The notes below the pieces were generated by a model that had not been told where the DNA came from, ran no database searches, and worked only from the letters and a program-made list of their open reading frames with translations. From CAYJLB01 sp964370845 (lineage in GTDB: Bacteria > Bacillota > Clostridia > Oscillospirales > Ruminococcaceae): 15,385 nt of DNA. Made by a program: the position numbers and the translations under genes. Position 1 is the first letter of the stretch. The number at the start of each line of letters is the position of its first letter. Below, one piece after another: positions 1-7,996 of this stretch. The stretch covers positions 1 to 15,385 of the forward strand of contig CAYJLB010000057.1 of NCBI GenBank assembly GCA_964370845.1. Reading direction: 5' to 3'.

Positions 1-2
1 AT

Positions 3-557
3 AAAAAATATAAAATTAAAAGTATAGAATTGATTGACTCTGAGAAAAAATGGAATAAAAATCAATTTCAAAAAAGGGTGATAGAAAATATTTCCTATAA
101 AGATTTAAAATCATCTCAAGGGGAATTATTTCAAATCATAGTTAATGCTGATGTAGTTTTAAAACTTTTCAATCAACCATTTTTCTATTCGTCACTGCTA
201 AATTTTAATAATGGAACAGCCACAATATCCGTCAAACAAAAAGTAATAGGTGTAGCAGATATTTCAATATTAGAAGAACAAAATAACTCAATAAAAAACA
301 AAAAAATCTATACTCAACTAAAGCAACAAGCAAAAGAAAATTCACAAAAGCTAGAATTTATGATGTTATCACCATTGCAATTTAAAAAACTTGAAAAATC
401 ATATATTACATTCGCATATTTCAAGAAAGAAGATAAGTTCAACATTGCATTTCTTCCTGAAAGCAAAGAAAAAATCAATAACATCATATATTCAAAAAAT
501 GTGGAAACTCAAACAAACATTAGCCAAAAACCAAATGAAAAGTTAAAATCCAAATAG
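3..557 (+). CDS. Hypothetical protein, 5' end outside the window
   Basis: The reading frame is open from base 3 to a TAG at 555-557, with no stop before the left edge. The first possible initiation codon is a TTG at 30-32 with no ribosome binding site in front of it, so the gene almost certainly starts upstream and only its last 184 or so codons are seen. The visible part is rich in Lys, Asn, Gln and Ile, has no membrane segment or signal peptide, and contains a charged, probably helical stretch around codons 90-130. It ends 34 bases before the helicase gene and on the same strand, so the two are probably co-transcribed. I recognise no family. Its position next to the helicase suggests a DNA-processing or accessory protein of the element, but that is only a guess. 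Confidence 0.6.
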   Translation, partial: KKYKIKSIELIDSEKKWNKNQFQKRVIENISYKDLKSSQGELFQIIVNADVVLKLFNQPFFYSSLLNFNNGTATISVKQKVIGVADISILEEQNNSIKNKKIYTQLKQQAKENSQKLEFMMLSPLQFKKLEKSYITFAYFKKEDKFNIAFLPESKEKINNIIYSKNVETQTNISQKPNEKLKSK

Positions 558-591
558 TAAACTTCAAAAATAAGAAAGGGTTGAGAACATA

Positions 592-3500
592 ATGCTTACA
601 AAAAAACAAAAGTACTTGCAAATTTACAAAGATATATCTAGCGATATTACAAAAAGCACTTTTCAGTGGCAACGATTTTTAGATACAGCTTCAAACATAT
701 ATAAATATCCTTATCACGAGCAACTTATGATTTTCGCACAAAGACCCGAAGCTACCGCCCTTGCAACTTACGAATTTTGGAACAATAAAATGCACCGCTA
801 TATAAAAAGTGGAGCAAAAGGAGTAGTTTTAATAAACGCAGAAGATGAAAATGGCAAAATCAAACACGTTTTCGATATTGTGGATACAAAAAAACTTGAA
901 AACTCTGTAGAATATTCAAGGTGGGAAATCACAAAGGAAAATAAAGACGCAGTTGCAAATATGTTAAACGAAAGGTTTAATACAGAAAAAAATAACATTG
1001 TAGATAGCATTTTTGATATTGCAAAAAAGACATCAATAAGTTATACTGAAAATATAAAGTCAATATTAGAAAACTCTATAAATGGAAGTTATTTAGAAGA
1101 ATTAGACCAGTTTAATGTTACAGTTCAATTAGAAAAAGCAGTTGAGGTAAGTACAGCATATTCAATACTAAAAAGATGTGGTTATGACCCTACAAATTTT
1201 TTCAGTCAAGACGATTTTTTGCCAATAATTGACTTTAACACTCCTAAAACATCATCAATACTAGGACGTGCAACAGCAGATTGCACTAAGCTAGTTTTAA
1301 AAGAAATCGAACGAACAATAAACGTAGAAAGGACAATGAATTATGGAAGAAATTACTTACAGCAAAGTGGGAGATTATTACATACCCGACATCGAAGTGG
1401 AACAACCGAAGATAACTCTAGGGAAATACGGGCGAATGAGAAAAACATTTCTCAAGGAACATCGTCCTTGGGAGTTCGACCACTTACTAATGAGCGAGGA
1501 ACTGTTTCCACATCTAGCACAAGTGGACAAGACAGCCAACGAAAGACTGGATTTACTAATGGAACAATTAGTGAAGACACAAGTACCGCCCGACAAAATG
1601 ACCCACCAAATGGAATGGGTAGGACATATGAACAACCTAAAATCTCAAGCGGAGGAAATAATAATGAACGAGCTAATCTACATCTAGAAGATAATGTAGA
1701 GCAATTATCATTATTCCCTACCGAAGAAAAACAAATAGAAATTATAGCCGATAGACAAAAGCAGTTAATGCGAAGTCCATCGGCTATTTCTATATCCACA
1801 CAAGAAACCATTGATAAATTAGATAGTTGGCTTGTAGATTTTTTCAATAGTTTAGATACAAAATATAAAGGAACATTCTATAGTCATAAGCCTGAGCTAG
1901 ACTTTTGGTCACATACAAAAAGCAAAAAAAGGATTTTATCATTACACTATAAAAGTCCTATTGCAGATATGAGGGAAGATGCCTTTACATATTTTAATAG
2001 AGTGGATAAAACTGATGAAATAATAATAAATGATTCAATTTTCAATAATGAGTTTCTAGCAAAATTACAAGAGGATAAAGATTTTTCAATTTCATTAACA
2101 CCTACAACAATATATGTGTATTTTCACAATTTTGAAGATAAACACATTGATTTTTCTTTAGCTGAAGATTTTGGATATACAACTGAAGATGATGAGTTTT
2201 TAGAAGTTATTGAAAAACAGCCAACTATTCCATTTATTACAAGTGAAGATTTGATTGACCCTGATGCACAACTTGATAAAACAAAGCCAGTTCCTCCCGA
2301 AGCTTTAAAAGAGCCAAATTTATTCTATCCCGAACTTGTTCCCCCTGTAGATAATGAAAAAACTATCTCTGAACCAATAATAGAACCAGTAATTGATGAA
2401 GAAATAAAACCTTTAATAATGGAAACATCAGAAAATTATAAAATTACTGATTTTGAACTTGGTGTAGGCACAAAATCTGAGAAAACAAACAATAATCTAG
2501 CAGCTATAAGAACACTTAAACTTATAGAAAAGGAAAATCGCCTTGTTTCCGATGAAGAAAAGGAAATACTATCTAAATATGTTGGTTTTGGCGGTCTTAA
2601 TGAAATTTTTCAAGAAACTAACCCGAACTACAACTTATTAAAATCTCTGCTCACCGATGAAGAATATTCTAATGCAAGAGAAAGTACCCTAAATGCATTT
2701 TATACCTCCCCAACTATAATTGAATCAATCTACGATACACTTAATAATCTAGGATTTACTAAAGGAAATATTTTAGAGCCAAGTTGTGGCACAGGAAATT
2801 TCTTTGGAATGTTACCTGAAGAAATGTCAAATTCAGATTTATATGGAGTAGAATTAGACTCAATTACTTCCCGAGTTGCAGAAAAACTATACCCAAATGC
2901 AAATATCTATAACACAGGGTATGAAAAAACTAATTTCCCTGATAATTTTTTTGATGTAGCTGTGGGTAACGTACCCTTTGGGGATTATAGTATTTTTGAC
3001 AAAAGATATAAAAACCGAAACTGGTTAATTCACGATTATTTCTTTGGTGCAACTTTAGATAAAATCCGTGCAGGAGGAATAATAGCTTTTATAACTTCTA
3101 GCGGAACACTAGATAAAGCCAACTCTAAAGTTAGACAATACATTTCCGAAAGAGCTGAATTACTTGGAGCAATAAGATTACCAAATAATGCTTTTAAAGC
3201 CAACGCAGGAACAGAAGTTACAACAGATATAATATTTCTACAAAAACGTGAAAAACCAATTATTTCAAATGAAGAATGGGTGCATTTAGGTTTAAACGAT
3301 GACAACATTTCAATGAATAGCTATTTTATTGAAAATCCACAAATGATACTTGGAAAAATGGAAATGGTAAGTGGTCCTTTTGGTCCTCGAAGTACTTGTT
3401 CACCAATAGAGGGTAAATCTTTAGAACTCCAGTTAAAAGAAGCGATTACAAATATAAAAGGCGAATTTTTCGAAGTAGATTTATCCGAAGTTGATACTAT

Positions 3501-6500
3501 AGAAGATACTACAATCCCTGCAAGTCCTGATGTAAAAAACTACTCCTATACATTAGTAGAAGATAAAGTATATTTCCGTGAAAATTCAATAATGTATAGA
3601 CCAATTCTAAGTGAAACAGCACAAGAACGCACAAAAGGTCTTATTGAAATAAGAAATTGCGTTAATGAAGTAATAAGGCTACAGCTAAACGAATATAGCG
3701 ATGAAGCAATTGCGACACAACAAAAGGAATTAAACCGAATATATGATAATTTCATAGATAAACACGGTTTAATCAGTAGCCGAAGCAATGCTCAAGCCTT
3801 TAAAGAAGATGATTCATATTACTTATTATGTTCACTAGAAAAAGTTGACGATGATGGAAACTTAATTTCAAAAGCTGATATTTTCACCAAAAGAACTATT
3901 AAACAAAATGTAGAGGTTACAAATGTTGAAACAGCTAGTGAAGCCTTAGTGGTTTCAATGGGTGAAAAAGCAAAAGTTGATATTGAATTTATGGAAAAAC
4001 TCACAGGTTTTGACGAAGAAAAACTATATAAAAACTTAAATGGAGTAATTTTCTTAAATCCACAATATACAAATGAAAGTGTTTCTCAACCAAAATATGT
4101 GACAGCAGATGAATATTTAAGCGGAAATGTAAGAGAAAAATTAATCACAGCAAAGTTAGCAGTAGAAAAAGACCCTGTTTTTTCAATAAATGTAGAGTAT
4201 CTCGAACAAGCACAACCAAAAAAACTCGAAGCAAGTGAAATTAAAGTAAAATTAGGCTCAACGTGGATTGATAAAAAGTATATTCAAGAATTTATGTATG
4301 AACTTTTCGAAACACCTGTTTTTAATCGATTTGATATAAAAGTCAACTTCTCCGAACATACAAGTGAATGGTTTATAACAAATAAAAATTCTATCGGACA
4401 CGATAATGTTAATGCCTATACAACTTTTGGAACTACAAGAGCTAGTTCATATAAATTACTTGAAGATTCACTTAATTTAAGAGTGACGAGCATTTATGAC
4501 ATAAGGATTGAAAACGGAAAAGAAATTAGAGTTTTGAATAAAAATGAAACTGAAATTGCACAGCAAAAACAAAAGCAAATTCAAGAAAAATTCTCTGAAT
4601 GGATATTCAACGAACCAAACAGAAGGCAACTATTAGTACAGCTATATAATGAAAAATTCAATTCTATCCGCCCTAGAGAATATGACGGAAGCCACATCAC
4701 TTTTGGTGGAATTAATCCAGAGTTTTCATTAAGAGAACATCAAAAAAATGCAATTGCCCGCATTATTTATGGTGGAAATACACTCCTAGCACACGAAGTT
4801 GGAGCAGGAAAAAGTTTCGAAATGATAGCAAGTGCAATGGAAAGTAAAAGATTAGGACTTTGTCAAAAACCAATGTTTACAGTTCCAAACCATTTAACCG
4901 AACAAATGGCAACAGAGTTTTTAAGACTTTACCCTTCAGCAAATCTTTTAGTAGCAAAAAATGTTGACTTTACAGCGGAAAAAAGAAAAAAATTCTGTGC
5001 AAAAATATCCACAGGCGATTATGACGGAGTTATCATAGGGCATAGCCAATTTGAACGAATTCCAATTTCTCAAGAAAGACAAGAAGTTATGATAAAAAAT
5101 CAAATTGAGGAAATCGTAAATGGAATAAGTGAAATTAGGAAAAGTGGCGGTGAACGATATGCTATTAAAAAGCTTGAAAGCACAAGAAAAAAACTGGAAC
5201 AAAGATTGGAAAAATTACAAGCATTAGAGCGAAAAGATGATGTTGTAACTTTCGAAGAATTAGGAGTTGATAGGCTTTTTGTAGACGAAGCACATAGTTT
5301 TAAGAATTTATTTTTGTTTACAAAAATGCGCAATGTAACAGGACTTTCTACATCAGAAGCACAAAAATCAACTGATATGTTTTTAAAGTGTAGGTATATG
5401 GACGAGCTTACAGGCGGTAAAGGTGTAATTTTTGCTACAGGTACACCCGTGAGCAATTCAATGTCGGAGCTATTTACAATGCAACGTTACTTGCAATACA
5501 ACACACTAAAGAAAAATAAATTGCTACATTTTGACAGCTGGGCAAGCACTTTCGGAGAAACAGTTACAGCAAACGAACTCGCACCTGAAGGTAACGGATA
5601 TAGACTTCGCACGAGATTTTCAAAATTCTACAATTTGCCCGAACTAATGAATATGTTCAAAGAAGTAGCCGACATAAAAACTTCCGACCAATTAAACCTA
5701 CCTACTCCAAAAGTAATATATCAAAATGTTACTACAAAACCTAGTGATATTCAAAAAGAAATGGTGAAAAGTTTATCTGAAAGAGCAATTGAAATTCAAG
5801 TGAAAAAAATTGACCCAAGCATAGATAATATCTTGAAAGTCACTTCTGATGGAAGAAAAATAGGTTTAGACCAAAGGGTTGTAAATCCCCTGCTCCCCGA
5901 TGACCCAAACAGCAAAGTAAACACTTGTGTAAATAACGTATACGATATTTGGGAAAAAGGAAAACCTGACAAATTAACACAACTTATATTCTGCGACTTA
6001 TCTACACCACAAACTGACAAAAGTAATGACAATTTCAATATTTATGATGACATACGAAATAAACTAGCGAAAAAAGGAATTCCCAAAACGGAAATTTCAT
6101 TTATACACGAAGCAAAAACTGAGATTGCCAAAAAGAAACTTTTTGAAAAAGTACGAAGTGGCGATGTGAGGGTTTTACTGGGAAGTACAGCAAAGTGTGG
6201 TGCAGGTATGAATATTCAGGACAGATTGATTGCTTTGCACGATTTAGATGCGCCGTGGAGACCAGGAGATTTGCGTCAGCGAAGTGGTAGAATTGAGCGA
6301 CAAGGCAATAAAAATAGCGAAGTTAAAGTGTTCAGATATGCAACAGAAGGAACTTTTGACAGCTACATCTGGCAAACTTTGGAGAAAAAGCAAGAGTTTA
6401 TTTCACAAGTAATGACATCAAAATCCCCAGTTCGTGAATGTGATGATTTAGATGAAACAGCTCTATCCTTTGCAGAAATAAAAGCATTGTGTGCAGGAAA

Positions 6501-7324
6501 TCCCAAAATTAAAGAACGTATGGATTTAGATGTTGAAGTGTCGAAATTAAAAATTCTTAAATCCAATTATCTAAACTCAAAATATAGGCTTGAAGATAAC
6601 ATACTTAAACACTATCCTGAAAAAATCAAACTTACAGAAAATGTTATTTCCAATCTTGAAAATGATATAGAAAAAATTAAAACAGTCTATTCCCCTGATG
6701 ATTTTTCTATGAAAATTGAAGATAAAACCTATACAGATAAAGAAAAGGCGGGTGCAGTTATCCTCGATAGGTGCAAAACCATAAAAGGAACAGATAAGGT
6801 GCATATTGGATATTACTGTAAAATGAATATGTTTTTGTCATTCAACTCTTTTTATAATGAATTCAATTTAATTTTAAAGGGAAAATCTTCACAAAGTACT
6901 GTTTTAGGAACTGACCCAAGAGGTGTTATAACAAGAATTGATAATGTCATAAAAGGACTTCCCGAAAAACTGTCAAGCTCGAAGGAAGAACTACATACTG
7001 TACAAAATCAACTCCAAAAAGCTAAAGAAGAAGTTAAAAAGCCTTTTATGCAGGAAGATGAATTATCATTNNNNNNNNNNATTTAAAATTTCTGAAATCG
7101 CAAGACTTGATAAAGAAATTGAAGAAGATAAGAACCCTACTCAAGAGATAAATGACAAGTATATGACAGTAACACAAAATGAACTAGATAAACTTAAAGA
7201 AAGTGACATTGATTTTGAAGTCAAAGAAACTGACAATAAATTAGTCATTAAATTTGATAGTTCAAAAGAAGAAGAAATAAACAAAATTAAAAATTGTGCT
7301 ACAAAAACAAGTATAATAAAGTAA
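592..7324 (+). CDS. Giant SNF2-family helicase / N6-adenine DNA methylase fusion (LtrC/ArdC-like N-terminus)
   Basis: The protein is about 2,239 aa once the N run at 7071-7080 is closed. The ATG at 592 follows GAAAGGG (574-580). Residues 1 to about 110 resemble the ArdC/LtrC N-terminal domain, which in ArdC binds single-stranded DNA (YPYHEQLMIFAQRPEA; GAKGVVL). Residues 251-366 form a Ser/Thr/Gly/Arg-rich linker that overlaps tnpV. A class I methylase fold follows, with motif I ILEPSCGTGNF (727-737) and a variant catalytic motif NVPF (793-796) instead of NPPY. The SNF2/DEAH helicase has Walker A AHEVGAGKS (1400-1408), DEAH (1565-1568), ATGTPVSN (1615-1622) and motif VI QRSGRIERQGN (1896-1906). 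All key ATPase residues are present. Such proteins are a hallmark of Firmicutes ICEs. Processing or methyl-protection of transferring DNA is an inference. The C-terminal tail after 7081 is charged and coiled-coil-like. There is no clear terminator after the stop. Confidence 0.93.
1326..1333 (+). promoter_or_regulatory. Internal ribosome binding site for nested tnpV
   Basis: AGAAAGGA lies 9 bases before the ATG at 1343, inside the helicase reading frame. The same AGAAAGGA or a close variant precedes the genes at 592, 7497, 10773 and 12206, with 9 to 12 bases of spacing. It therefore looks like a functional initiation site and supports translation of the nested gene. Confidence 0.75.
1343..1687 (+). 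CDS. tnpV: TnpV family protein, nested in another frame inside the helicase gene
   Basis: A complete 114-aa TnpV-like protein is encoded on the same strand as the helicase gene but in the +1 frame, wholly inside it. Recognisable family features, in order, are TYSKVGDYYIPD (residues 5-16), LKEHRPWEF (38-45), a helical middle with VDKTANERLDLLMEQL (61-76), and the C-terminal HQMEWVGHMNNLK (88-100) ending in NELIYI. Length and ends match the usual TnpV of roughly 110-120 aa, so nothing seems truncated. The start is set by AGAAAGGA at 1326-1333. The molecular role of TnpV, named from Tn4451-type mobilisable transposons, is not established. This stretch is unusually G+C-rich for the window: by hand count 29 of 60 bases at 1381-1440 against 13 of 60 at 1021-1080, as expected if two frames are constrained. 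The homology is clear to me; translation in vivo is inferred. Confidence 0.82.
   Translation: MEEITYSKVGDYYIPDIEVEQPKITLGKYGRMRKTFLKEHRPWEFDHLLMSEELFPHLAQVDKTANERLDLLMEQLVKTQVPPDKMTHQMEWVGHMNNLKSQAEEIIMNELIYI
7071..7080. other. Ten-N assembly gap near the 3' end of the helicase gene
   Basis: Ten Ns follow the codons for EDELS. The left flank ends in ATT and the right flank begins with ATT. Merging the two copies reads EDELS-FKISEIARLDKEI in one frame, and this continues to the TAA at 7322-7324. Taking the ten Ns literally gives a false stop at 7084-7086 and splits the gene. The gap is therefore probably a placeholder with little or no missing sequence. A three-base overlap could be chance, so an insertion of a multiple of three bases is also possible. 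Confidence 0.75.
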
Positions 7325-7382
7325 AAATCTCTTAATTTTATTGTGTTTTTAACTAAACCACACTATTAAAACAAAGGTTTAT

Positions 7383-7411
7383 TTGTGATAAAGTTAAAAT
7401 TGTGCTATAAT
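7383..7411 (+). promoter_or_regulatory. Promoter P1 of the transfer operon
   Basis: The -35 candidate TTGTGA (7383-7388) is separated by exactly 17 bases from a perfect -10 box TATAAT (7406-7411). The -10 lies at the centre of a palindrome (7398-7420), so a bound repressor would block RNA polymerase directly. Transcription would run into the 161-aa gene at 7497 and the transfer genes behind it. The assignment rests on sequence match only. Confidence 0.65.
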
Positions 7412-7420
7412 AGCACAATT
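7398..7420. promoter_or_regulatory. Palindromic operator copy 1
   Basis: This is a perfect inverted repeat with 11-base arms around one central A: AATTGTGCTAT, A, then ATAGCACAATT. It shares a 21-base identical core (7400-7420) with copy 2. The arms are long enough for a dimeric helix-turn-helix repressor. The perfect symmetry, the duplication and the position over a -10 box all argue for an operator. The binding protein is not identifiable in this window. Confidence 0.75.
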
Positions 7421-7430
7421 CACAACTTTT

Positions 7431-7459
7431 GTGTCACGTTAATTATTTTGTGCTATAAT
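7431..7459 (+). promoter_or_regulatory. Promoter P2 of the transfer operon
   Basis: A second perfect -10 box TATAAT (7454-7459) lies 48 bases downstream of the first. At 17-base spacing its -35 region is GTGTCA (7431-7436), four of six matches to TTGACA. The start would fall near 7466, about 30 bases before the ATG at 7497 and upstream of its ribosome binding site AAAGGA (7481-7486). The weaker -35 suggests lower basal strength or need for an activator, which is inference. Confidence 0.6.
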
Positions 7460-7466
7460 AGCACAA
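7448..7466. promoter_or_regulatory. Palindromic operator copy 2
   Basis: Nine-base arms TTGTGCTAT and ATAGCACAA flank a central A. The 21 bases at 7448-7468 are identical to 7400-7420 in copy 1. The centres of the two copies are 48 bases apart. As in copy 1, the palindrome is centred on TATAAT, so both promoters would be governed by the same factor. Confidence 0.75.
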
Positions 7467-7496
7467 TTTGCAAGTGCTAGAAAGGACGGTATAAGA

Positions 7497-7982
7497 ATGG
7501 AATTCAAATTAAGTAGCCTAGACCAAACAGTATATTTTATTGTTTCCCAAAGTGAAACAGTAGCTTTATTAAAGCGAGAAACTTCTTTAGAAATAAAAGA
7601 CCCTACACCTTTTATCGTAGCAAACGGATTAAAACACAAGGAAAAAAACTTAATTGAGTGGGACAATGGTAAATATTTTGAGTCACTCGAACGAGCAGTG
7701 ATAAACTTCATCGAACAAAAAAGTGTAGATGAAAAGTTTCAAAAACGAGATAGTGACAGTGATGGAATACCCGATAATATTGATAGCGAATACACTACTC
7801 CAAGTGAATATTATCAGTATAAAAAAATATCCTCAAGCGAACTTGAAGAACTTAGTATTAATTACGTTATTGTTTCTACAGCAACATCAAATGAAAATGA
7901 ACATCTAATAAAATTTAGAAAAGAAGATGAAGCATTTATATCTCAAATTTTGCAAAATCATAAACTAACTCCAACAAAATAA
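7497..7982 (+). CDS. Hypothetical 161-aa protein with Asp-rich Ca-binding-like motif, first gene of the transfer operon
   Basis: The ATG at 7497 follows AAAGGA (7481-7486) and is the first start after the twin promoters, so this is the leading gene of the operon. It ends 14 bases before virD4. The protein has no signal peptide or membrane segment and should be cytoplasmic. Residues 1-75 look like a small alpha/beta domain ending in YFESLERAVINFIEQK. Residues 85-96 read DSDSDGIPDNID, which fits the DxDxDGxxDxxD spacing of thrombospondin type 3 / EF-hand-like calcium loops. The motif occurs once, which is unusual because such repeats normally occur in arrays in secreted proteins. Similar Asp-rich segments occur, from memory, in other clostridial ICE proteins. 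This is the place where PcfB (DUF3801) often sits before VirD4, but I see no PcfB resemblance. No helix-turn-helix is evident. Function unknown. Confidence 0.8.
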   Translation: MEFKLSSLDQTVYFIVSQSETVALLKRETSLEIKDPTPFIVANGLKHKEKNLIEWDNGKYFESLERAVINFIEQKSVDEKFQKRDSDSDGIPDNIDSEYTTPSEYYQYKKISSSELEELSINYVIVSTATSNENEHLIKFRKEDEAFISQILQNHKLTPTK

Positions 7983-7996
7983 TAAGGAGGGTGTCA

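Noticed and set aside
1378..1847. Two long open frames on the minus strand opposite tnpV
   Set aside because: They are open because the region is low in stop codons under two-frame coding. The proteins are Ser/Cys/Leu-rich with no family resemblance, and no suitable ribosome binding site was evident.
5100..5456. Minus-strand open frame inside the helicase motor region
   Set aside because: It is antisense to strongly conserved helicase motifs (DEAH, ATGTPVSN) and has no recognisable features of its own.
7058..7324. A separate 88-codon gene across the 10-N gap
   Set aside because: Its start lies within the helicase coding sequence in another frame and its body is the natural continuation of the helicase once the gap is closed.
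7350..7380. TAAACC...GGTTTA as a hairpin terminator after the helicase gene
   Set aside because: Six paired bases with a long loop and no T tract are too weak.
7398..7420. Rho-independent terminator for the helicase gene
   Set aside because: The symmetry centre has only one unpaired base, no T run follows, and the sequence is repeated and centred on TATAAT. An operator explains it better.
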